Source: an uncultured Clostridia bacterium (GTDB lineage Bacteria > Bacillota > Clostridia > Saccharofermentanales > Fastidiosipilaceae). From it: a DNA stretch of 18,222 nucleotides. The DNA is taken from positions 1 through 18,222 of the forward strand of contig CAMXYS010000015.1 of NCBI GenBank assembly GCA_947253135.1, read 5' to 3'. Within the stretch, counting starts at the first letter, position 1. Each line of letters opens with the position of its first letter. A program made the translations under genes and the position numbers. Positions 6,386 through 13,814 of the stretch are shown one piece after another. The notes under the pieces are model-generated. The model had not been told where the DNA came from. It ran no database searches and worked only from the letters and a program-made list of their open reading frames with translations.

Positions 6386-8137
6386 ATGAAAGTTTTAAGA
6401 CATTGGTTTGCCCTGACCGAAACGGGCGTTAAAAGCACCTTAAAGGCGGCTGTGATGAGCTTTTTCTCTAATCTGGGCCGCATGGCTATGGTCATGGTCT
6501 TTATGTTCTTTGCCGCTGACATTTTGGGCGAAGTCAAGGGGCGACCGCTAACTTATCTGCTGGCGATTCTGGGCACGGTTATCTTCACCTTGATTTTTTT
6601 GACCCTGGAGTATAACAACACCTACAATGCCACTTATCGAGAGGCTAAGAATCTGCGGGTTGAGATAGCTGAAGCCTTGAAAAAATTGCCCTTATCTTAT
6701 TATTCCAAGCATGACCTGGCTGACTTGTCTCAGACCGTCATGCAGGATGTCTTGGACTTGGAGCATGCCTGGTCGCATGCCTTGCCTCAGCTCCTGGGAC
6801 TGTCGGCCTTTTTGCTCTTGGTGATCGTCTTGATGATGGTCTCTGATTGGCGCTTAGGACTGGCGGTTTTGCTGCCCATTTTGCTGGGGGTAGTATTGAC
6901 GATTTTGTCGCGCAACATGCAGCGCCGGACCACGACCGAATATTACCGGGAACTGCGGCAAAATTCAGACTACATCCAAGAATCAATTGAGCGCCAGCAA
7001 GAGATTAAAAGTTACGGCTTGGGGACGGTACGAGCCGCTGGAATCGCTGACCGCCTTGATGAATCAGAGCGCATCCGCTTTAGAGGTGAATTCAAGCAGG
7101 CGGCAGTTGTCAGTCTGGCCGGGACCCTGTCTCGCTTGACGATGGCAACGGTGCTCGTTACCGGTGTCAGTTTATATGCCGCCGGACAGATCAGTATCCT
7201 CTATATCATTGGCTTTTTATTGGCTGCCGCGAGTTTGAGTGATGCCGTTGTGGGTATTTTTATGAATATTGCAGAGATCTTGACCTTCGAGTCCCGCTCC
7301 AAGCGCATCAATGAAATTAGAGACCATGAGAACCAAACCGGAACTGAGAAAAAACTAAGCCACTTTGATGTGGAAGTAAAAGACGTGAGTTTCTCCTATC
7401 AAGCGGATACACCGGTGATCCAGGATTGCAGTTTTACGGCTAGGCAGGGTGAAGTGACTGCCCTAGTCGGTCCCTCAGGTTGTGGCAAAACAACGCTGCT
7501 TCGGCTGATTTCACGCCTGTTTGATTATGATCAAGGTGAAATTTTAATTGGCGGTGAAGATATTCAAAAGATTTCTACAGACAGCTTGTTTGATGCTGTT
7601 TCGATGGTTTTTCAAGAGGTCTTGCTGTTTGATGATTCGGTTTTAGAAAATATCCGCATCGGCCGCCGAGAGGCTACCGATGAAGAGGTTTTAGCCGCTG
7701 CCCGTTTGGCTAACTGTGATGACTTTGTGAATCTTCTACCGGAGGGCTATCAGACTGCAATTGGGGAGAATGGCAGTAAGCTTTCCGGTGGCGAGCGGCA
7801 AAGAATCTCTATTGCCCGGGCCTTTTTAAAGGATGCGCCGATCCTCTTGCTAGATGAGATCAGCTCGGCTCTGGATGTGGAGAATGAAATGAAGGTGCAG
7901 GGCAGCCTCAACCGTCTGATTGAGGGGCGGACAGTCATTATTGTCTCTCACCGCCTGAAGTCAATTGAGGGGGCTGATCAAATTGTAGTCCTAAAAGATG
8001 GGGCCGTTGAGGCGGCCGGCAGCCATGTTGACTTGCTTGAGCGGTCGCCTTTGTATAGACGTTTACTGGAGCGGTCTAGGTTGACCGAGACCCACCAATA
8101 TTTTCAGCCGGCCGCTGACGCAGCCACAAAAGGCTAA
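6386..8137 (+). CDS. ABC transporter, permease-ATPase half, YbtQ/IrtB-like
   Basis: Second half of the presumed heterodimer, 583 residues, with membrane segments over about residues 15-300 and an ATPase domain over about 330-570. Motifs are Walker A GPSGCGKTT (362-370), Q-loop MVFQEVLLFDD, signature LSGGERQR (466-473), Walker B LLLDEI (D490, E491), a standard SSALD D-loop and switch His H522. Both ATP sites of the pair look catalytically complete, unlike many heterodimeric exporters in which one site is degenerate. It starts 3 bp after the upstream stop with GGAGGAAG as ribosome binding site, so the two are translated together. Its last 62 bp overlap the 3' end of brnQ on the other strand, and no terminator can be seen after it. 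Confidence 0.88.
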   Translation: MKVLRHWFALTETGVKSTLKAAVMSFFSNLGRMAMVMVFMFFAADILGEVKGRPLTYLLAILGTVIFTLIFLTLEYNNTYNATYREAKNLRVEIAEALKKLPLSYYSKHDLADLSQTVMQDVLDLEHAWSHALPQLLGLSAFLLLVIVLMMVSDWRLGLAVLLPILLGVVLTILSRNMQRRTTTEYYRELRQNSDYIQESIERQQEIKSYGLGTVRAAGIADRLDESERIRFRGEFKQAAVVSLAGTLSRLTMATVLVTGVSLYAAGQISILYIIGFLLAAASLSDAVVGIFMNIAEILTFESRSKRINEIRDHENQTGTEKKLSHFDVEVKDVSFSYQADTPVIQDCSFTARQGEVTALVGPSGCGKTTLLRLISRLFDYDQGEILIGGEDIQKISTDSLFDAVSMVFQEVLLFDDSVLENIRIGRREATDEEVLAAARLANCDDFVNLLPEGYQTAIGENGSKLSGGERQRISIARAFLKDAPILLLDEISSALDVENEMKVQGSLNRLIEGRTVIIVSHRLKSIEGADQIVVLKDGAVEAAGSHVDLLERSPLYRRLLERSRLTETHQYFQPAADAATKG

Positions 8138-9569
8138 TGCCAAGCCCCAAACCGGCCGGTATTAGCCAGCCAAAACCTTGGTCAAAGAGGGGGAGGTAGA
8201 CTGTCAGCTTAGCTAAACAATTTTTCCAGAAAGGTGTTGCTGCCAAGAGCGACACCTTTTTTAAAGCTTCCGGCAAAGCGACCAGGCCGGTCAAGATTAA
8301 GGTCAATTGAAAGGCCTGCGGGCGCAAGGGGATGAGGCAATGGAGCAGGTGAAAGCAAATTAAGACAATGGTCAAGGGATAAAGAAAGAGCAGGACCGGT
8401 TCTGAAAAAACTAAGATTTTATCTAAACCAAAATTGGCGATGGCAAAGGAAAGAAGGGCAAATAAGGCGACCCAGCGCCTGTAGGTCCAGCCTTTCAGTC
8501 GAGGAAATAAGCCCCGAAACATATCTGCCACAGAGGCAATGAGGCCAATGGCTGTCTTTAAGCAGGCCACGGTGATGATGGCAGCCAAGAGGACATGGCC
8601 GGGCCAACCAAAGTAGTGGCGGCTGACCAGGGCCAAAATTTGCCCACCATTGGCAGTGGGTGCGGCTACCAGGCCGGCGGTTGTGGCTCCCAGATAGCTA
8701 AGGGAACTGTAGATGACAGACATGGTGACTAACATAATCAGACCTGATTTTAGTGTTTCGACCGCCCGCCGACCGGGCTCGTGGACGCCCAAGGCCTTGA
8801 GATTAGTGATGACTAGGCTGCCAAAGGTCAGCGAGGCTAGGGCATCCATGGTGTCGTAGCCGCTGGTTAAACCGGCTAAAAAGGGCCCGGAGCTGATAGA
8901 TGCCTGGGCCGGGACCAGCCCTACAGGGTTGGCCGGGAAAAGAAAGACCGTCACTAGAAGCAGGCTGATGAGGACTAAAAAAAGCGGGGTGAGCAACTTG
9001 CCGATGATGGGCATCAACTTGGCCGGTTTGAGGGCCAGGTAGAGGGCCAGGGCGAAAAAGGCCAGCGAAAACAAGAAGAGGGGCAGAGGTCTTCTTGCGG
9101 CCGGCAGTTCGGGGAAGGTCAGCTCAAAAGCGACGGTGGCGGTGCGGGGAATGGCAAAGAGGGGGCCGATTGTGAGAAAGAGGGCGACCGAATAAGCTAA
9201 GGCAAAGGGGCGGCCGACCACACCGGCGTAGCCGGGGAGGTCACCGGTTTGAGCCAAAGCAAAGCTGATTACACCCAAGAGGGGGAGGCCGATGCCGGTC
9301 AAGAGAAAGCCCAGGACGGCAGGCAGCAAGTCAGGGCCGGCGGCAAAGCCCAGACGGACGGGAAAAATGGTGTTGCCGGCCCCGAAGAAAAGGCCGAACA
9401 GCATCAGGCCTAAGACCAGGCACTGGCGGCGGTTTAAACGGCCGGAAAGGCCTTTAGCTAAGGCGGATCGGTTGGACTTGTTTAGTTGTGGCTGACCTGT
9501 TGGCGACTTCATAGACTTGCACTTTCTTTTGATATCAACAGCCGGATTCGAATGGGCTTTTTTGAACAT
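8076..9569 (-). CDS. brnQ: Branched-chain amino acid carrier protein BrnQ (LIVCS family)
   Basis: A 497-residue integral membrane carrier that imports leucine, isoleucine and valine by cation symport in the LIVCS family. The signature is LMLFGLFFGAGNTIFPVRLG in the first membrane segment, followed by about eleven further hydrophobic segments and the family stretches TSGYDTMDALASLTFG and YLGATTAG. The N-terminus carries about 48 hydrophilic, basic residues before the first segment, longer than the usual 5-10. An internal ATG at 9512 (residue 20) could be the true start, but GGAAAG precedes 9569, so that start is kept. The 3' end lies inside the second ABC gene, tail to tail. No T-box or other leader riboswitch was recognised upstream. 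Confidence 0.9.
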   Translation of the reverse strand: MFKKAHSNPAVDIKRKCKSMKSPTGQPQLNKSNRSALAKGLSGRLNRRQCLVLGLMLFGLFFGAGNTIFPVRLGFAAGPDLLPAVLGFLLTGIGLPLLGVISFALAQTGDLPGYAGVVGRPFALAYSVALFLTIGPLFAIPRTATVAFELTFPELPAARRPLPLFLFSLAFFALALYLALKPAKLMPIIGKLLTPLFLVLISLLLVTVFLFPANPVGLVPAQASISSGPFLAGLTSGYDTMDALASLTFGSLVITNLKALGVHEPGRRAVETLKSGLIMLVTMSVIYSSLSYLGATTAGLVAAPTANGGQILALVSRHYFGWPGHVLLAAIITVACLKTAIGLIASVADMFRGLFPRLKGWTYRRWVALFALLSFAIANFGLDKILVFSEPVLLFLYPLTIVLICFHLLHCLIPLRPQAFQLTLILTGLVALPEALKKVSLLAATPFWKNCLAKLTVYLPLFDQGFGWLIPAGLGLGISLLWLRQRPAENIGGSRST

Positions 9570-9761
9570 ATGTCTTTCCGTTAACTGCTTTATTCCCTTG
9601 ACCGTTCCTTTATATATTACTTCAATAAACGGGCCACAGATTGCAAATTTCTTGCCGTGAAATCTACCAAAGGACAGGCTTGGCCCAGTCGGTAATGAGG
9701 AAAACAGTTTTACTGGTTTTTCTTAAAAAATTTGATAATCTTTCTAAATAGATTGCACAAC
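9570..9761. other. AT-rich intergenic spacer between brnQ and uidA
   Basis: This is the brnQ-proximal part of a 348-bp divergent region. It holds AT-rich tracts (TATATA near 9611) from which brnQ is probably transcribed leftward, but no -35/-10 pair can be chosen with confidence. No open frame of note, RNA gene or riboswitch is seen. Confidence 0.4.
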
Positions 9762-9789
9762 TTGACTAATAAATGTGCTATATTAATCT
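9762..9789 (+). promoter_or_regulatory. Promoter of the uidA operon
   Basis: TTGACT (9762-9767) and TAATCT (9784-9789) are separated by 16 bp. An overlapping extended -10, TGC-TATATT (9776-9784), is an alternative. The promoter is bracketed by GCACA (9755-9759) and TGTGC (9774-9778), a possible operator. A leader of about 120 nt precedes uidA. Confidence 0.5.
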
Positions 9790-9872
9790 CATAAATGGTT
9801 ATGGCTGCACAAAAACTTTAAAAAGAAATTTTCCCTTTCAGAAGCTTAAAGAAAGGCGAAACACGGTCAAGT

Positions 9873-9898
9873 CTTAGGACATATTAGCATGACCTAAG
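9873..9898. promoter_or_regulatory. Near-perfect palindromic operator or hairpin upstream of uidA
   Basis: The 10-bp arms CTTAGGACAT (9873-9882) and ATGACCTAAG (9889-9898) are inverted with one mismatch around the 6-bp centre ATTAGC. The element lies about 20 bp before the start codon, just upstream of AGGAG. As DNA it has the size of a dimeric repressor site (roadblock position); as RNA it would form a leader hairpin. No regulator gene for it is in the window. Confidence 0.5.
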
Positions 9899-9917
9899 TA
9901 AGAGAACAGGAGTTATT

Positions 9918-11726
9918 ATGTTGTATCCTATTTTTTCAGAGAGCAGAACCGTGCAATCTCTAGACGGAATTTGGAAGTTCAAACTGGAAGATGAAAGCAA
10001 GCCGACTGACTTCAGCAAGGCCTTGGAAACGGATCGTCACATGGCTGTTCCGGGCTCTTTTAATGATCAGGGCGCCATCCGCGAAATCAGGATGCACTCC
10101 GGCTATGTTATCTATGAACGCGAATTTAGGGTAGCTAAAAATCTTTTAGATGACCGGGTGATTTTACGTTTTGACGCGGCCACTCACCAGGCAGAAGTTT
10201 ATGTCAATGGCAATAAAGTTATGGAGCACAAAGGCGGCTTTGTCCCCTTCGAGGCTGAAATTAACGATTTTCTAAAGACCGGTAACAACCGGGTGACCGT
10301 CAAACTGTCCAATTTAATCGACTACACCTCGCTGCCGGTCGGAAATTACAGCCAAAGTAAGGACGCGGACGGCAATGTCAAACACAAGGTTTCCGAAAAT
10401 TTCGACTTCTTTAACTACGCCGGTTTAAACCGCTATGTCAAAATCTATACCACTCCCAAGACTTATCTGGCAGACCTGGCCATCACCTACGATGTTGACC
10501 TTAAGGCCCTGACGGCTAAAACTCATTTTGCTGTCAAAACAGAAGGTCCGGTCGACGCAGTGCAAGTTAAGGTTCTAGACCGTGAAGGTAATTTGGCCGC
10601 TGAGGGGAAGGCCGCAGCCGAAGCGGTCACAGTTGAGCTTAAAGACTTAAAATTGTGGCAGCCCCTCAAGGCTTATCTCTATGAAGCTGAAGTGAGTCTG
10701 ATTAAAGATGGCGAAGTCATAGACGTCTATGTACAGCCGTTTGGCGTCAGGACTGTTGAAGTCAAAGATAACAAGTTCTTAATCAACGGCAAGGCCTTTT
10801 ACTTTAAGGGGGCCGGCAAGCACGAAGACAGCTACATTAACGGCCGGGGCATTAACGAGGCTTTGAACGTAGCCGACCTTAATATTATGCGCTGGATGGG
10901 GGCCAACTCTTTTAGAACTTCCCACTATCCTTACTCTGAAGAAATGATGCGTCTCTGTGACCGAGAAGGTTTTGTGGTCATAGATGAATGTGCGGCCGTT
11001 GGTATGTTTGAAGGCTTCAGTGTCGATTCGGGGACCGGCATGAGTGCCAAGTCTACTTGGACAACCCTGGACACAAAAGAAGCTCACGAGCAGGGGATGC
11101 GGGAGCTGATCGCCCGCGACAAAAACTATGCCTGCGTGGTGATGTGGTCCGTTATGAATGAACCGGATTCAGCCGGCCCGGGCTCTAGGCAGTATTTTGA
11201 ACATATCTTCGATTATTCGCGTCAGTTGGACCCTCAGAGCAGGCCCTTCGCCTATGTTAACTTCCAAATTTGCGGCATTGACAAGGATGTTTGCATGGAT
11301 CTTTCCGATGTTGTTCTTTTAAACCGCTACTTCGGCTGGTATTGGAACACGGCTGACCTGGCTTCTGCCGAGCAAGAGCTGCGCGAAGACTTGGCCGCCT
11401 GGCATAAAAAGTATCCGGATAAGCCGATTATGTTCTGCGAATATGGGGCGGATACAGTGGCCGGGCTTCACGCCATCGACGATATCCCCTTTACGGAGGA
11501 TTACCAAGTCGCCTACTACGAGGTTAATTCCAAGATCTTTGATGAATGCGACTACTTTATCGGCGAGCATGTTTGGAACTTTGCCGACTTCGAGACCAAA
11601 ACCGGCATCAACCGGGTGCAAGGGAATAAGAAAGGCATTTTCACGAGAGGTCGAGAACCCAAGGCGGCTGCCCGTTGGTTGAAAAAACGCTGGACTTCTA
11701 TACCTGATTTCGACTACAAAAAGTAA
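9918..11726 (+). CDS. uidA: Beta-glucuronidase (glycoside hydrolase family 2)
   Basis: This retaining glycosidase cleaves beta-D-glucuronides to glucuronate and the aglycone; no signal peptide is visible, so it acts in the cytosol. The 602 residues align over their length with E. coli UidA (603): PGSFNDQ, the jelly-roll with FFNYAGLNR, then a TIM barrel with NSFRTSHYPYSEEMM. Catalytic residues are the acid/base E415 in MNEPD and the nucleophile E508 in CEYGADT. N570 and K572 in GNKKGIFTR form the N-x-K pair that binds the glucuronate carboxylate, separating true glucuronidases from galactosidases of the family. A long active-site loop follows AAVGMFEG (residues about 357-385), as in Loop-1 enzymes that accept small drug glucuronides. 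AGGAG precedes ATG 9918. It is the first gene of an operon with a permease and a lipoprotein. Confidence 0.95.
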   Translation: MLYPIFSESRTVQSLDGIWKFKLEDESKPTDFSKALETDRHMAVPGSFNDQGAIREIRMHSGYVIYEREFRVAKNLLDDRVILRFDAATHQAEVYVNGNKVMEHKGGFVPFEAEINDFLKTGNNRVTVKLSNLIDYTSLPVGNYSQSKDADGNVKHKVSENFDFFNYAGLNRYVKIYTTPKTYLADLAITYDVDLKALTAKTHFAVKTEGPVDAVQVKVLDREGNLAAEGKAAAEAVTVELKDLKLWQPLKAYLYEAEVSLIKDGEVIDVYVQPFGVRTVEVKDNKFLINGKAFYFKGAGKHEDSYINGRGINEALNVADLNIMRWMGANSFRTSHYPYSEEMMRLCDREGFVVIDECAAVGMFEGFSVDSGTGMSAKSTWTTLDTKEAHEQGMRELIARDKNYACVVMWSVMNEPDSAGPGSRQYFEHIFDYSRQLDPQSRPFAYVNFQICGIDKDVCMDLSDVVLLNRYFGWYWNTADLASAEQELREDLAAWHKKYPDKPIMFCEYGADTVAGLHAIDDIPFTEDYQVAYYEVNSKIFDECDYFIGEHVWNFADFETKTGINRVQGNKKGIFTRGREPKAAARWLKKRWTSIPDFDYKK

Positions 11727-11750
11727 GCCGGTTTAATTGCCTGTCGACGC

Positions 11751-11781
11751 GAGCAAGGGGCTGTCCCGCGGCTCCTTGCTC
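11751..11781 (+). terminator. Intercistronic hairpin between uidA and the permease gene
   Basis: GAGCAAGGGGC (11751-11761) pairs with GCTCCTTGCTC (11771-11781), an 11-bp stem with one G-U pair and a 9-nt loop. It is followed by AAATCTTATTT and not a solid T-run, so it is more likely a partial terminator or an RNA-stabilising element that sets uidA expression above the downstream genes than a full stop. Confidence 0.5.
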
Positions 11782-11812
11782 AAATCTTATTTAATTGGAT
11801 AAGGAGCATCCT

Positions 11813-13279
11813 ATGACTGCTGCAAAAGAAAAAAAGGCTGAAAAAAGTCGGCTGAGCCTGGGCTTGTCAAAGCTGTTTGACACGATCGGCGGCATCTTTA
11901 AGCCTATTTTGATTGTTATTATTGGGGCCGGCGTTTTACAAGCTCTGCGGGATATTCTCCTGATGTCCGGGGCCATCTCCAGGGTCAGTTCGTCCTATAT
12001 TTTACTGGATGCCTTAGGGCAGGCAGTCTTTTATTTTCTGCCCATTTTTCTGGCCATATCCAGTGCTCAAGTATTTGGCGCAACTCCCTTTTTGGCAGCC
12101 GCCGTGGCCGCCTTTTTGCTCTACCCCAACATCGTTGACTTGTTTGAATGGGCCAATTCAGTGGGCTGGAATCTAACCCTCTTCGGCGCTATTCCGGTCA
12201 CTTATGCCAAATACCCCTCCAGTGTTTTACCGATTATACTGATAATTTGGTTCCAGTCTAAGCTTGAACCATTGTTGAAAAAAATCATACCGAACCTGCT
12301 CAAGGCGATTCTGATCCCGGTTTTGACCCTGTTTATTACCTGTATCATTGGTCTGGTTATCATCGGTCCTATTGGCACCTGGGTCGGTGACGGCCTGGCC
12401 TTGGGGATCGGCTGGCTGAATTCGATCGCGGCTTGGCTGGTGCCTACTATCGTCGGTGCTTTAAGTCCCTTCTTGGTGATGACAGGTTCCCACTATTCGC
12501 TGTTTCCGGTCGCCACGCAAAACCTGGCCCAGCTGGGCTATGACACGGTTTTACTGCCCGGCATGCTGTTTTCCAACCTGGCACTGGCCGGAGCCTCTTT
12601 TGCCATTGCCTTGAGAGCTAAACAAGCCAAGTACAAAAGTTACAGCGCTTCAGCCGGTTTGACTTCTTTATTCGGGATTAGCCAGTCGTCTCTTTATGGG
12701 CAGGCCATCCCGCTCAAAACACCCTTAATCGCCTCCATCATCGGTGGTGGTGCGGCCGGTTTTTATGCCGGTATTACGGGGGTCCAGTGCACCGGCTTTA
12801 TGCCGCCGGGGCTCTTGTCACTGGTGGCCTATCTCAATCCGACCGCTAACCTGATCAATACTTTAATCGCCATTGTGATCGCCTTTGCCGGTACCCTGGT
12901 GCTGACCTTTGTCATGGGTTTCAAGGAGCCTGATGCAGCGGCGGTTGAAGAGCTGACCGGTGAGTCTACAGCAGAAGCTGAGGACGCAGCGGAGGCCTTG
13001 GAGCAGGCTGAGAATATACAGGCGGTGGCACGGACGGCGGCGACAGCAGCAGGTGAGGCCAGTTTTGAGCAGATACGAGTGGAAGTTGAAGCCGGCGTGC
13101 CCGGGAATACCAGGACGTTTACTACAACAGCAAAAAGCGCACAAGAACTCGAAGCTATAGCGGAGCGAGTAGAAGCAAAGGCTGCGGAGGCTGTCAAGGA
13201 AGCAAAAGTAGCTCGAGCCGCAGCAGAGGCGGCCAAAAAAGCAGAGGATCAAGCCCCGGATAACCAGGCCGATCAGTAA
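11813..13279 (+). CDS. Stand-alone PTS EIIC-like permease with Ala/Glu-rich tail
   Basis: A 488-residue membrane protein of the glucose/beta-glucoside EIIC family. The core (about residues 20-370) has around ten hydrophobic segments and family landmarks: the GGIFKPILIVIIGAGVL start, GSHYSLFP with H227, and SAGLTSLFGISQSSLYG at 281-296. Three things are odd. The conserved GITEPA signature reads GISQSS (288-293), losing its Glu and Pro. No EIIB or EIIA is fused or adjacent. Residues 371-488 form a hydrophilic Ala/Glu/Lys-rich tail, probably helical, without the Cys of an EIIB or the His of an EIIA. AAGGAG (11801-11806) fixes ATG 11813 over a TTG at 11795. Lying after uidA, it probably imports glucuronides, perhaps without phosphorylation; the substrate and the uncoupling are inferred. 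Confidence 0.8.
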   Translation: MTAAKEKKAEKSRLSLGLSKLFDTIGGIFKPILIVIIGAGVLQALRDILLMSGAISRVSSSYILLDALGQAVFYFLPIFLAISSAQVFGATPFLAAAVAAFLLYPNIVDLFEWANSVGWNLTLFGAIPVTYAKYPSSVLPIILIIWFQSKLEPLLKKIIPNLLKAILIPVLTLFITCIIGLVIIGPIGTWVGDGLALGIGWLNSIAAWLVPTIVGALSPFLVMTGSHYSLFPVATQNLAQLGYDTVLLPGMLFSNLALAGASFAIALRAKQAKYKSYSASAGLTSLFGISQSSLYGQAIPLKTPLIASIIGGGAAGFYAGITGVQCTGFMPPGLLSLVAYLNPTANLINTLIAIVIAFAGTLVLTFVMGFKEPDAAAVEELTGESTAEAEDAAEALEQAENIQAVARTAATAAGEASFEQIRVEVEAGVPGNTRTFTTTAKSAQELEAIAERVEAKAAEAVKEAKVARAAAEAAKKAEDQAPDNQADQ

Positions 13280-13295
13280 GGAAGAGAGGCGTTTT

Positions 13296-13814
13296 ATGAA
13301 TCAGTTAAAACGTTTTTTCGCCGGCTTTCTGGTCAGCCTTTGCGGGCTGAGTTTAGTAGCTTGCGGAAAGAGCAGCGCAGGTAAAAATTATCACTCCTAT
13401 CTGCCGCCGGAGCAGGCTGAAATGGGAGAGCGGGTGCAAGTGGATGCGCAAACGGCACTGACGGTACAAACTTTTAAAATTGTTCAGAAGACCAAAGACC
13501 AGGACATTTTAATCCTGTCTTATGATTGGGAAAACTTGTCCGAGAAACCGCTCGTCAGCCAAGAGGCCTATTTAGTCACGGTTAAACAAAAGGGGACGAC
13601 CTTGTCACCTGACCTCAGCCAGGTGGAAGATAAGACCAAGCTGGTCACACAAAATCCTGCCGGTGAGACCATGAGGGAGATTGAACAAGGCTATGTTTTA
13701 CAGGACCATAGTCCGGTGGAAATAGCTCTGTCCGGCCAAGCGAAAACTGTTTTTGATCAAGCCGGTAAACCGATGTTTTCCTATCCGGTCAAGATCAATC
13801 TGAATTTAAAATAA
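13296..13814 (+). CDS. DUF5067-like lipoprotein, ends at an in-frame TAA
   Basis: A 172-residue secreted lipoprotein. The type II signal peptide is MNQLKRFFAGFLVSLCGLSL followed by the lipobox LVAC with C23 as the lipidated residue. The mature part carries a beta-sandwich-like segment (TFKIVQKTKDQDILILSYDW, then ENLSEKPLVSQEAYLVTVKQ) resembling the DUF5067 family of Gram-positive lipoproteins. GGAAGAGAGG precedes the ATG, 16 bp after the permease stop, so it belongs to the uidA operon. The frame continues past the TAA (13812-13814) for 115 further codons that look like real protein, so this may be the front part of a longer surface protein broken by a nonsense change. Its role in glucuronide use, perhaps surface binding, is unknown. 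Confidence 0.8.
   Translation: MNQLKRFFAGFLVSLCGLSLVACGKSSAGKNYHSYLPPEQAEMGERVQVDAQTALTVQTFKIVQKTKDQDILILSYDWENLSEKPLVSQEAYLVTVKQKGTTLSPDLSQVEDKTKLVTQNPAGETMREIEQGYVLQDHSPVEIALSGQAKTVFDQAGKPMFSYPVKINLNLK

Noticed and set aside
9570..9917. T-box or other riboswitch upstream of brnQ
   Set aside because: Searched by eye for the T-box GGGTGG/ACCGCG-type anti-terminator and for a terminator hairpin on the minus strand; neither is present.
12829..13252. Two minus-strand frames opposite the permease tail
   Set aside because: They are shadows of the repetitive Ala/Glu/Lys codons in the tail; Ser/Ala- and Cys/Ser-rich products without structure.
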